Below are positions 51,104-60,311 of a stretch of DNA of 64,000 bases, in pieces. Position 1 is the first letter of the stretch, and each line of letters begins with the position of its first letter. The position numbers were made by a program, and so were the translations under genes. Under the pieces are notes generated by a model, which did no database searches, was not told where the DNA came from, and was given only the letters and a program-made list of their open reading frames with translations. The DNA is from Tetrapisispora phaffii CBS 4417 (taxonomy: Eukaryota; Ascomycota; Saccharomycetes; Saccharomycetales; Saccharomycetaceae), in assembly GCF_000236905.1 (NCBI RefSeq), contig NC_016524.1, positions 1 to 64,000 on the forward strand. Direction: 5' to 3'.

Positions 51104-53305
51104 ATGTTTAAGATGGAGTTTGTCCCCACGTTGTACCCTACCACCGAAGAATTTAATAATCCAATTGAGTACTTGTCCCAACTGAGGGTTCAAAAAATTG
51201 GTAAACGATATGGCATGGTGAAACTTGTCCCTCCTTCTGATTTCAAACCTCCACTGTCCATTAATACGGATACTTTCAAATTTATTACCAGGCTGCAAAA
51301 CTTGAGTCAATTATCACTGGTTAACAGAAATAGGCTGTTCTTTATGAAGCAATTGAACAATTATAACAAAGCAATGAAATCAATGGCTCCTATCTTAACA
51401 AAGCCATATGTGCTAGGAAGTCAGAGCACTGACAAAATATATTTACACGATCTTTTTGTCTGCATCTATAAGTATTTTAACAAAACGATTGTCTCACCAA
51501 AGGAACATATTATGGGAAACAAAAGGTTATGGTCGTCTGTTAACAGAAGTCAAGATAATAAAGGTGCATACTTGTTGGAAAAGATATTCAAAAAATATAT
51601 ATTCAGTTATTACAATTATCTGTACAAAATGGTTAAAGAAGCACCAAAGACAGGATTACAATCGTTATTATACAATGATGAGACACCAAGGTCTTTGCTG
51701 GAAGAAGAGGATGCTTTTGAAGAGGATGATTTTGAATTGGCGGAAACAGATGAAAATTTGGACCATGACGTATGTTCTGTATGTTCCAAACTGGTAGATG
51801 ATATCTCAGTAATATGTACCGAATGCTCCAATGCTTTTCACCTTAGTTGTATTGAAAATACAGGTAAAGACATTAATGGTACAGACTGGTTTTGTAACAA
51901 CTGCATCGTAGGTAATGGATACTACGGATTTAAGGAAGAGAAAGAGTTCTATTCTCTTCCCTCTTTTAGAAAACTAGCTGGTTATAAGGCTGGTACAACA
52001 AACACCGAGCTCAGTAATAAAGAAGTGGAAGAACTTGAAGATGAATTTTGGAGTATAGTAAATGATTCTGACAGAAATATAAGTGTTAAATACGGTGCCG
52101 ATATTCATAATAGCAAACCCGGCGAAATAACAGGGTTCCCAACAGAAGAGTATAAACGTTTTGACGTTTTAAGTAATGAACGGATAGATTTTGAAGAATA
52201 CTCGAAATATTTCAACCATCCCATGAATTTGGTAAACCTTCCAAATGCAAAAGGTTCTCTTTTACCACTACTGGAACAGAATATATCAGGGATGACGATA
52301 CCTTGGATATACATTGGATCCAAATTTTCCACATTTTGCTGGCACTTAGAAGATCAATATACATTAAGTGCAAATTATCAACAAGAAGGATTTCCTAAAG
52401 TATGGTATAGTATTCCAGAAGATTCTAATACAAATTTACAAAGTTACCTGAAAGATTTAGCACCCGATATGTTTGATAAGCAACCTGACTTAATGCATCA
52501 ATTAGTAACGTTGGTTTCTCCGTATTCAAAAGAGTTTAAAAAGGCAAACATTAAATGTTACAAAGTTATACAAAGACCAAATGAGTATGTAATAACTTTC
52601 CCCAAATGTTATCATGCAGGGTTTAATACTGGATATAACTTTAACGAAGCGGTGAATTTCACTTTGGATCTTTGGTTAAAATATGGGGTTGAAGCAGCTG
52701 AAGATTATAAAGAAACAAACAAAATGTGTGTTTTTGACATGAATGAATTGATGTTTAATATTTTGTTAACTTTTATAAATCATAAGAAGGAGACGACAAA
52801 AAAAGAGCAACATATAAGTGTTGTCCTTGCTAGACAAAGTTACAAACTTGCATTAAGAGCATTTAATGAAGCATCTCGAGCAAGTGACCTGATATACCCA
52901 AAGGTCATAAAAACAGTAATAGAATTAAATAAACCCTTAGTCACAGAAAATTATAAAGGTAAAAGGGTACGAGAATCCTCACAACAATATTACATATTCT
53001 GCTCTAAATGTAAAACTATATGCTTCTTCACGTTTGTTCTACACAAATCCCAATCCAAAGGTGCATCCCGTAAGAGAAAGAAACTCGATTTGGAATCTAT
53101 AGTAGATTGGAATGCAGCAGCTAAGAATAATAATTGGGAATTGTTTTGCTTGACTGACTATAAATTACATGTTGAAAAGAAAGGTGACAAAATACTTAAC
53201 GACGCAGATTTTTCTAATGGAGATCTTTTAGTTCATATTAGAAATTCAGAAGAAATATCAGATTTACTAAAGGCAGCAGATTTGAAATTAGATAAGATTT
53301 TATAA
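51104..53305 (+). CDS. JHD2: JmjC histone H3K4 demethylase Jhd2
   Basis: A 733-residue KDM5-type demethylase that removes methyl groups from H3K4. The open frame runs back to a GTG, but the first ATG is 51104 (MFKMEF); the second, at 51113, gives MEFVPTLYPT and aligns best with the S. cerevisiae start. The JmjN domain covers residues 1-50 (YPTTEEFNNPIEYL). A C4HC3 PHD finger spans about 220-275 (CSVCSKLVDD, then CTECSNAFHLSC, then WFCNNC). In the JmjC domain the Fe(II) ligands are His414 and Glu416 of CWHLED and His504 of CYHAGFN. A C-terminal zinc-binding block starts FCSKCKTIC. S. cerevisiae Jhd2 is about 728 residues. JHD2-ILM1 order matches YJR119C-YJR118C. Confidence 0.96.
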   Translation: MFKMEFVPTLYPTTEEFNNPIEYLSQLRVQKIGKRYGMVKLVPPSDFKPPLSINTDTFKFITRLQNLSQLSLVNRNRLFFMKQLNNYNKAMKSMAPILTKPYVLGSQSTDKIYLHDLFVCIYKYFNKTIVSPKEHIMGNKRLWSSVNRSQDNKGAYLLEKIFKKYIFSYYNYLYKMVKEAPKTGLQSLLYNDETPRSLLEEEDAFEEDDFELAETDENLDHDVCSVCSKLVDDISVICTECSNAFHLSCIENTGKDINGTDWFCNNCIVGNGYYGFKEEKEFYSLPSFRKLAGYKAGTTNTELSNKEVEELEDEFWSIVNDSDRNISVKYGADIHNSKPGEITGFPTEEYKRFDVLSNERIDFEEYSKYFNHPMNLVNLPNAKGSLLPLLEQNISGMTIPWIYIGSKFSTFCWHLEDQYTLSANYQQEGFPKVWYSIPEDSNTNLQSYLKDLAPDMFDKQPDLMHQLVTLVSPYSKEFKKANIKCYKVIQRPNEYVITFPKCYHAGFNTGYNFNEAVNFTLDLWLKYGVEAAEDYKETNKMCVFDMNELMFNILLTFINHKKETTKKEQHISVVLARQSYKLALRAFNEASRASDLIYPKVIKTVIELNKPLVTENYKGKRVRESSQQYYIFCSKCKTICFFTFVLHKSQSKGASRKRKKLDLESIVDWNAAAKNNNWELFCLTDYKLHVEKKGDKILNDADFSNGDLLVHIRNSEEISDLLKAADLKLDKIL

Positions 53306-53579
53306 TTTGTATAAACATTAATACAATATTAAAAAATAAATAGATAATACTTTTTGTTCATATAGAGTTTAGTCACTAGTGCAAAATGTGACATCAAATT
53401 TCTCGAAACTTTCGCCTCTGTAAGCAACATCATTTTCTTACAAAAAAAAATTATTAATGAAATATAAAATATAAAGGTATTTTATTGATATAACTTATAA
53501 TATTACTTATTATATTATTTTCGTAGTTTGATATTGTAAACTTATAGTAAAAGTGTAACCAAACATATAGTTATTTATA

Positions 53580-54149
53580 ATGGCTCTACTGTCCTCAACA
53601 AACGTTCTATATTTAAGAATAGCATTTTTATCCACTATCTCATTTTTTTGTTTTAAAAATGTCACCAGTATATTAGAGAACAGTTACTTTCTAGTTTTAA
53701 CTCAAGCTATGAATCTACCAGCTTTGAATTTAGCACCAAAGAGTGCTCAACTTGGTGTTGTTGGTTTGTTATTTGCTTTGTTGGCCATCGATGATTTGAT
53801 TCCATTGCTGGAAAGAAATACTAAGCATTTTAGTTCAATAGTACCATTTAGATTGATGATTTTTTTTATCGTTACTGCATCTTCCTATTTGGCCGAGACA
53901 AACTATTATGTTCACAACAATGCTGTCTTTATTTATTCATTCATAGAAGTGTGGTTAAACTTTCTAATATTTAGTGCAATTAGGGAAGAAAGAAATGATG
54001 AATATTCTAGAACCCATCAATTCATGGATGACGAAATTGTGAATGATGACGATGAGGAGAATGAAGGTGATTCACAATCAGAAGCATATGATAATCTAAC
54101 GTCTGCTCAGGAAATAGCATTAGAAGCCATGGAAGTAGAGCAAGATTGA
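53580..54149 (+). CDS. ILM1: Ilm1 membrane protein
   Basis: A 189-residue protein with about four hydrophobic segments (roughly 9-25, 58-76, 88-106 and 117-133) followed by an acidic tail rich in Asp and Glu. It is identified as Ilm1 (S. cerevisiae about 203 residues) from size, layout, the LNLAPKSAQLGVVGLLFALL stretch and position after JHD2. Ilm1 loss raises loss of mitochondrial DNA, and the protein is ER-associated; its molecular function is unknown. It is convergent with RPN3. Confidence 0.88.
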   Translation: MALLSSTNVLYLRIAFLSTISFFCFKNVTSILENSYFLVLTQAMNLPALNLAPKSAQLGVVGLLFALLAIDDLIPLLERNTKHFSSIVPFRLMIFFIVTASSYLAETNYYVHNNAVFIYSFIEVWLNFLIFSAIREERNDEYSRTHQFMDDEIVNDDDEENEGDSQSEAYDNLTSAQEIALEAMEVEQD

Positions 54150-54488
54150 AGAGTGTAAATCACAGATTAACTATTTTAAAATGCATTCAATTCATTAAAG
54201 TTAATACTATATATGGTATAATATAATTGAAGTTTAGTTAACTAGTAGCAATATATATTTATATTATACACAATATCGAATTACTTTCACTGGTTGCACA
54301 GTTGTATCTTTTGATTTATATTAACAACAATTTTGTAACAGTTTAAACATATACTAATTAAAAGGATAATATTACCTAAAGATAGTGAATGTTTAATATA
54401 CAAATATGATAGTTAAAATACATACGCTGTATAAATGACTAATTACTTGGTTTCTGTATATGATTTATGTCCATCTAGAAAATATATC
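54150..54488. other. Convergent ILM1-RPN3 spacer
   Basis: 339 strongly AT-rich bases between two stop codons. Nothing else is seen. Confidence 0.6.
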
Positions 54489-55988
54489 TTATAGGAAACC
54501 AAAATCCTCGATATCAGAGAAATCTGATGAATCATCGAAAATATCTTTATCTAAAAATCCATCTTGATTTTCTTTCTTGCCTATCATATCCTTTTTCTTA
54601 TCAGGATATCTCATTGCTTTAACACATTCATCATGTAATTGATTAACGAAATTGATTCTTTCATCAAACATTTGTTGTGGTTGAGTTGTGCCATATGTAT
54701 TTAATAGTTCGCTGGTCTCTATAGTACCTTCCTCGTTATTTATTTTAGCCTCAATGACACCATCTCTAATAGCTCTTGATACCATATACTCTACAGTTTG
54801 CTCGGAATCTAAATGTAATCTTAAACAGATATCTTTTAATGAAATCTTTTTATATGTTAGAGATATTATTCTTATGCCTGTTTTGATTACATTTGATCTT
54901 AATCTAACACAAATTTGATAGTTCCCATCTTTGATTAATTGTTGTTTATAAGTTTTTATAGCGGACGTGAACTTTTGTAAATTACCGTGTTTGACAGCGT
55001 TAGAAATGTAATAATATGGTTCTAAAGATTTTTTTATATTACTTTGTGTAAAAAAGGATAATTCAGGAATATCACCCATTAATAATTCAATAACGCATTG
55101 TAACTTATAAGCCTGTTGTAAAAATCCTAAACTATTATTTGTGTTTGGTGCCTTTCTGATTGCAGAAATGATGTATTCATTGGCAGTTGAGTAATTTAAT
55201 TGAATGGCATAAATTTTTGATAAGTAAAAGTAATAACGAGCTTCCAATGAACTGGAAACGTCAGTTATAGGGAAGTCAACTTTTGCAACAAAATCAGCAG
55301 CAGCTTCAATATCACCAGCTGATAGACAGTCTCTTAATATCAAATTGATTAACATTGCTTTTGTTTCATGATCATGCTTTAAAGATGCAATTCTTAAGAA
55401 TTTAATCATTTCTGAACGAATTATTAAATCAGTTTTTCTTCCTAATTTTTCATTACAAATAACAACATAAAACCATAATTTTGCATTTATAAGGTTCAAA
55501 GTACGTTTATTATAATGATATAGCACATTTGGTATAACAATTTTTTTATTAAATGCATCTAATTCTTGTAACTTACCAGAATCTAACAGATACAATTGTA
55601 CTAATAAGTGAACAAAAGCATTTACTTCTGCAGCTACTTCGATTGTCTTTTTATTTGTAACTTCGTAAAAAACTGATGGATAAGAATTCCTTATCTTTTC
55701 TGCATCTGTAACATCAATTTTTTGATTATCATTAATGTATTTTAATAAGGAGTTTTTGAACATAGAACTTTCAGGGTATAAAATACCGACTAAAGCAGCC
55801 AATGTTTGCTGATCCAAAGTGTCCTTTCTAATACTACTTAACTCTCTCAAAGAGCTCCAGATATAACGTAGATCTAAACTAGTTGTTGTTTTAACGACAT
55901 TTGATAAAACTTGAATTAAAATATTAACAGATTCTTCGCCAGCGTATAAAACTTCGGAATCTACGTCCATAACAGAGTCGTCTTGCAT
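54489..55988 (-). CDS. RPN3: 26S proteasome lid subunit Rpn3
   Basis: A 499-residue PCI-domain subunit of the 19S regulatory lid, essential in S. cerevisiae (about 523 residues). The start is the ATG at 55988 (MQDDSVMDVDSE); the frame continues 16 codons upstream only to a TTG. Helical repeats fill the N-terminal two thirds. The PCI domain follows at about 330-440, with LRSNVIKTGIRIISLTYKKI and DSEQTVEYMVSRAIRDGVIEA. The acidic C terminus ends DFSDIEDFGFL, as in the family. It sits between ILM1 and STE24, which are adjacent in S. cerevisiae, where RPN3 is YER021W. A PACE lies 288 bases upstream. Confidence 0.96.
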   Translation of the reverse strand: MQDDSVMDVDSEVLYAGEESVNILIQVLSNVVKTTTSLDLRYIWSSLRELSSIRKDTLDQQTLAALVGILYPESSMFKNSLLKYINDNQKIDVTDAEKIRNSYPSVFYEVTNKKTIEVAAEVNAFVHLLVQLYLLDSGKLQELDAFNKKIVIPNVLYHYNKRTLNLINAKLWFYVVICNEKLGRKTDLIIRSEMIKFLRIASLKHDHETKAMLINLILRDCLSAGDIEAAADFVAKVDFPITDVSSSLEARYYFYLSKIYAIQLNYSTANEYIISAIRKAPNTNNSLGFLQQAYKLQCVIELLMGDIPELSFFTQSNIKKSLEPYYYISNAVKHGNLQKFTSAIKTYKQQLIKDGNYQICVRLRSNVIKTGIRIISLTYKKISLKDICLRLHLDSEQTVEYMVSRAIRDGVIEAKINNEEGTIETSELLNTYGTTQPQQMFDERINFVNQLHDECVKAMRYPDKKKDMIGKKENQDGFLDKDIFDDSSDFSDIEDFGFL

Positions 55989-56275
55989 ATTAAAGTGTAT
56001 TTGATTGAACCTTTTGAATGTTATTATATCACACAAATAGAACAGCTTAAATCTTTCAATATAATGTCAATTTCTAAACAGCGCACCAAAAATTCAAAAA
56101 TTATCTGTTTAGATATCTAATTGAAGTAATTGTAGACAACACTGACTTATCTTTTGTAAACCCTTTGCACCAATATGTTATGTGATGTCTCTACTAGTGT
56201 ATATTTATATATATATACATATCTTATATTTATATACATATTAACTATCTATAAGTTGGTAATTGAGTTCCTTTG

Positions 56276-56284
56276 GGTGGCAAA
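56276..56284 (+). promoter_or_regulatory. PACE (Rpn4 site) upstream of RPN3
   Basis: GGTGGCAAA is a perfect proteasome-associated control element, the binding site of Rpn4. It lies 288 bases upstream of the RPN3 ATG, fitting co-regulation of proteasome genes. Confidence 0.75.
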
Positions 56285-56323
56285 TTCAAAAATTTAAAGA
56301 TTTCAAAAACCCTTTGTAGAAAA

Positions 56324-56330
56324 TTACCCG
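56324..56330 (+). promoter_or_regulatory. Reb1-type site in RPN3 promoter
   Basis: TTACCCG is the Reb1 core, about 340 bases upstream of RPN3 and 40 bases beyond the PACE. Confidence 0.4.
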
Positions 56331-56366
56331 GACTGCTACACACATTAGCAGATTTGGAAATAAGAG

Positions 56367-56428
56367 ACACCATGCATAACAGATGCATGGTGTGAGAGTT
56401 ATGATGACAGCAATATCATTGCTGTCAT
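56367..56428. repeat. Two adjacent perfect 11-base-arm hairpins
   Basis: Hairpin 1: ACACCATGCAT, loop AACAG, then ATGCATGGTGT (56367-56393). Hairpin 2: ATGACAGCAAT, loop ATC, then ATTGCTGTCAT (56404-56428). Both are perfect and separated by 10 bases. They could fold in RNA from either strand. No known RNA family is recognised. Confidence 0.85.
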
Positions 56429-56596
56429 GATCCTATAAAGTAACATTGATGATCAAATAGATCACTGATTATGATAACGATCCTGACTCAAAATCACTAA
56501 AGTTGTACTTCTGGGGTCTTAATTGGCGAGAACTTAAAGGAAATCATCATTTTAATAAACATGGTATTTTTCTATTCTTGCTAAAAGAAAATAATG

Positions 56597-56622
56597 TACA
56601 TACATATATATATATGTATGTA
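56597..56622. repeat. 26-base perfect TACATA/TATGTA palindrome
   Basis: A perfect palindrome of TACATACATATAT and its complement, without spacer, just 3' of STE24 and continuing into more TATG repeats to about 56634. Confidence 0.8.
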
Positions 56623-56727
56623 TGTATATGTATATTATTCTCTTTATTTATAAAGTAAAAATATCAATCTGCTATATGGTAGGTTAGGGTTGAAATATAA
56701 TGAGCTTTGTTGTTTTATATTCTTTGA

Positions 56728-58101
56728 TTATTTTTCTTTCTTTTCACTAACGTAATCGAGGGCATTTAATCTTTCTGCTAGTGTTGGATGAGAGTAATGA
56801 TAACTTGAGTATAATGGGTCGACATTCATTGTAGACAAATTTTTGACTTGCAATGAGATCAAAGCTTTGCATAAATGTTTGGAATATCCTAGATCCTTAG
56901 CATATTCATCAGCTTGGTATTCGTGGAATCTAGAGATCAAATTCATGACAAATTGCATACCACATTCTAATGGTGTTAAGAGATCATTAAATAGCATGAA
57001 TCCGATTAGGATTGGGAATGTAGGAGTAAAGACGTGTGGAGCATTTTCACCAGATGACACTGCTTCTCCGATGTAGAATCCAAAAGCATTGTAGAACGAT
57101 AGATTGTGGAAAACACAAGTGAATAATGAGAAGATAACAAACAGGTGAGTCTCACTGAAAGTTAACATTCTTAGAATATGGTTTTTTTGCCAGTGGCCAA
57201 TTTCATGAGCTAAAACAGCAGTAATTTCTTCAACAGTGCTGTCTTTAACCAAAGTGTCAAATAATACAATTCTTTTACTAGTAAATGGTAAACCAGTAAA
57301 ATAAGCGTTTGAATGCGAAGATCTTTTAGAACCATCGACAACAAAAATTTTGTCCAATGGGAAATTAACTCTCTTTGCCAACGTTTCAATAGAGGATTTC
57401 AATTCACCATCTTCTAATGGAGTAAATTTATTGAATAATGGCATAATATAAACAGGAATTAAAGTCATTGCTAAAATTTGCACAACAAAAATGAAAATAC
57501 AGATGTACATCAAAAAGTTAGATTGGAATCTATCGAAAATCCATAAAAATAAGTAAAGAACTGGACCACCGATAGCAACACCTAAAAGATGACCTTTAAG
57601 CATATCAGTAATCCATAATCTAATTGTTAATTTGTTGAAGCCGAATTTTTCTTCCAATACAAAATGGCTGTAGAAAGAGACTGGCAAATCCAATATAGCT
57701 GACATGTATGAAGTCAACCATAGATAAGCCAAACTGTAAGCAATTGTAGATAGTGAGTGGTTAGCTCCCATAATCCCATCCAAATTGAAAGCAGCCCTAT
57801 TCCAAATTAGTGGCATTAAATCATAATGTAAAACTGCAGCATTCTGCAGTAAAGAGTAAATACTGACGATGATAGAAAACTTAGCTTTAGCTTTTGAATA
57901 TTTTTCAGTCTTTTCAAAAGTTTCTTGATCAATTTCATTCTCTAAGACAGGTGGTAACTTTTTACCTGATAAGACTTTATATTGACGAACAGTCAAATAT
58001 GTTTCGAACACAAACTGTGCAATCGAAATTGAAAGAATAATTGACTTCCATGGAATATCTTTTCTATCTAGAGCAAACTCCAAATTTTCAAAAAATGACA
58101 T
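56728..58101 (-). CDS. STE24: CAAX prenyl protease Ste24
   Basis: A 457-residue zinc metalloprotease of the ER/inner nuclear membrane that trims prenylated a-factor and clears clogged translocons. The zinc site HEIGH is near residue 299 (LAHEIGHWQKNH), and the third-ligand glutamate region is RFHEYQADEYA. Several membrane segments are visible. The C terminus ends KKEK, which fits a KKxx ER-retrieval signal. S. cerevisiae Ste24 is about 453 residues. It lies before TDA4 as YJR117W-YJR116W. Confidence 0.97.
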   Translation of the reverse strand: MSFFENLEFALDRKDIPWKSIILSISIAQFVFETYLTVRQYKVLSGKKLPPVLENEIDQETFEKTEKYSKAKAKFSIIVSIYSLLQNAAVLHYDLMPLIWNRAAFNLDGIMGANHSLSTIAYSLAYLWLTSYMSAILDLPVSFYSHFVLEEKFGFNKLTIRLWITDMLKGHLLGVAIGGPVLYLFLWIFDRFQSNFLMYICIFIFVVQILAMTLIPVYIMPLFNKFTPLEDGELKSSIETLAKRVNFPLDKIFVVDGSKRSSHSNAYFTGLPFTSKRIVLFDTLVKDSTVEEITAVLAHEIGHWQKNHILRMLTFSETHLFVIFSLFTCVFHNLSFYNAFGFYIGEAVSSGENAPHVFTPTFPILIGFMLFNDLLTPLECGMQFVMNLISRFHEYQADEYAKDLGYSKHLCKALISLQVKNLSTMNVDPLYSSYHYSHPTLAERLNALDYVSEKKEK

Positions 58102-58652
58102 AACACTAAAATATTAAATCAGTTTTATCAAGCCTTTAAATAGTTATGAGTATTTATTTAGTTTCTTTTATAGAACTCCAAACAACCCCAAATAAAAATA
58201 ATATACACTAATGTAAATGTTAGATTTGTCTTTCGATATGTAAAACACTATAACAATTCTAAATAAACAATATTTACAGCTCTGTAAACTTGAAAGTATA
58301 TATCTATTGTGTTTTTTCAAAATGGTGTTCATTAAAATTATTTCGACTTTTTAGTTTCGTGATTTTGCCATAATTAATTTTATTTTTAAAGAGACGGTTT
58401 GCCATATATAAGAACTCTACTAATAGTTAATGTTTAATATCAAATATATCTCGATGTGATCAGTTGTTAAAGAGATATTAGTGATACCAAGTTCAATAAT
58501 TATATATGTTATGTTGTTCGAATGGTAAAATGATCAATTAGAGTAAATAATTCTATAATGTGTATTTACTAGAAACCGATTTGAGTTGATGGTGGGCGTT
58601 ATATTTATATATGTATGTATGTATGTCGTCAGTGAATTGGAGAAACAATGGA
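58102..58652. other. STE24 promoter and TDA4 3' region
   Basis: 551 AT-rich bases. A (TATG)n run lies at about 58610-58626 just past the TDA4 stop. Nothing else is recognised. Confidence 0.5.
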
Positions 58653-59522
58653 TTATGCTTGTTTGTCCTTTTTATTGCCAAATAGAACGCCCTTGGCAAC
58701 TGCCAACATCTTTGAGAACCAGTAAATGTTCAAGAAGTTCAAAGTGATGTGTACGCATAAGAAAATTGCCGTTGGGATTTTAGGGACGAGATCTCTTGCT
58801 AAATAGATTTGTGAGTATAACTTTGTTGTTGCACTTATTCCCCAAACAATTCTAACTGCAAAGAACACCAGCATTAAAAATAAACCATTGGCAGTACCTA
58901 TCCATGATGGGATTGGCGATTTTTGACCATGTCTTTTAGCAAAGGCAGAAATTTGGGATACGTACCAATGAACGTTTACGAATGGAGTACTCGCTTCGAA
59001 TGCTAAAAATGCTCCAATCCAAGGTTGAAACAATGGGATCAATGTAACACCTGCGATGTAACTGGACACGATAGCATGAATGATAAACGCAGAACCAGAA
59101 ATGTCGTAATGGCCTACGCATGCGGTGATATCCCAAATGAAATAACCTAAAGCCAAGGAGGATACCATTGTGCATAAATGGTCGTAGTATATTGCAACAT
59201 TCAAATCCTTAGAGACAAAAAGAGAGAATGGAAGCATAGCATAGGAAACAGCAGATTGAATCATGGAGACAGTGTGAATATCATAGTCTCTCTTGTCTTT
59301 CTTTTCCGGCAGATCTGTGTAATATTTACCAAACACGATTTTATTAATTTTTGGTGCAAAAACATTGTAACAGATAGTATAAAACAGGAAACTGTAGAAG
59401 ATCTCGTGTAGATGAGATAAGTACAAATTATCGGACTCAGGAAACCATGAGTACCCAATAAATGGATCAATTCTAGTTTCTAGACCATGTTTGACATCTA
59501 ATAAATCATTAGATAAACTCAT
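58653..59522 (-). CDS. TDA4: Tda4-like TLC-domain membrane protein, copy 1
   Basis: A 289-residue multi-pass protein with about six hydrophobic segments, of the TLC (TRAM-LAG1-CLN8) type. It is identified as Tda4 (YJR116W, about 279 residues) by position after STE24 and overall layout. Blocks shared with copy 2 include YSWFPES-NLYLSHLHE, FDIHTVSM-type DYDIHTVSMIQ, GYFIWD, QPWIGAFLAFEASTPFVNVHWY and RIVWG. Function is unknown; the S. cerevisiae null is sensitive to a DNA-damaging topoisomerase I mutant. A Lys-rich end (NKKDKQA) follows the last membrane segment. Confidence 0.88.
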   Translation of the reverse strand: MSLSNDLLDVKHGLETRIDPFIGYSWFPESDNLYLSHLHEIFYSFLFYTICYNVFAPKINKIVFGKYYTDLPEKKDKRDYDIHTVSMIQSAVSYAMLPFSLFVSKDLNVAIYYDHLCTMVSSLALGYFIWDITACVGHYDISGSAFIIHAIVSSYIAGVTLIPLFQPWIGAFLAFEASTPFVNVHWYVSQISAFAKRHGQKSPIPSWIGTANGLFLMLVFFAVRIVWGISATTKLYSQIYLARDLVPKIPTAIFLCVHITLNFLNIYWFSKMLAVAKGVLFGNKKDKQA

Positions 59523-60311
59523 TTCGGATTATATGTTGCAATGATATGTTCCCGCAATTTAAAGATGTTCAACCTCAATTTTCCTTGTCTTCGGCTCCTC
59601 CAAATTAAAAAGTTTATAAGAACCTTAAAGTATGAATTGTTCAGCAGAACCAATTAACAAGTTCCTAAAGAAGTACATTCTTATATGACCGGCTCATATA
59701 TAACTTTTCAATTCAAACCAGATATATAGATCTCGATTAACCTCACCTCTGTCGATCTAAACGGTACTAAAATCTCGAAAAAGAAAGAAAACCAGGAAAC
59801 CAATTACCTTAAACGGTTACCAAGCCCCGAAAAGAGCGATTTTATGATAGACCATTGTCCTAATTAGGTAATACATAAAATAAAAATTACTAAAATGGAT
59901 ATATGATTGCCTAATGAGGATAACAAGTACAAATTACTCTTAGTGAAATATTCATTCTTAAGTCATCGACAGGAACATAAAAAGATTTTGAAATTTTATC
60001 AACATTTGATGAACCCTGTTGAGTCCAAACAATCTTATATTGATGAATGAAAGTAGGAGAAGTTTGCCTTATGGAAACAAGAATTCAATTACTTATAGTG
60101 AGTTTTTATTTGAGAGGAGGAGAACACACTGGTCTATAGATTCGATAGTGTCTTTGAGATTTCGTAGTTCCTATATGAAAATAGACGGTTGTGTGTTATT
60201 GTTTTTAATCATATTTACAAACTACTTGGTGAGTAGATGAACGGTATATAAATTTATATAATTGAACAAACACTTTGTTGGTGTTGCTTTTGTGATTTAA
60301 TCTTTGATTTT
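59523..60311. other. TDA4 promoter and copy 2 3' region
   Basis: 789 bases between the tandem copies. The open frame at 60019-60240 on the + strand starts at TTG, lies in DNA with no other coding signs, and is not called. No named site is seen. Confidence 0.5.

Larger units (their letters stand above)
55989..56727. other. RPN3 promoter and STE24 3' region with three palindromes
   Basis: 739 bases without a gene. From left to right: PACE (56276-56284), Reb1 core (56324-56330), two adjacent perfect hairpins (56367-56393 and 56404-56428), and a 26-base TATG/CATA palindrome (56597-56622) 106 bases past the STE24 stop. Confidence 0.7.

Noticed and set aside
56401..56486. C/D snoRNA with C box ATGATGA and D box CTGA
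   Set aside because: The C box is part of a perfect 11-base hairpin and the terminal stem is weak; no guide match was established.
60019..60240. + strand open frame of 73 codons between the TDA4-like genes
   Set aside because: It starts with TTG, has no recognisable domain and lies in ordinary promoter DNA.
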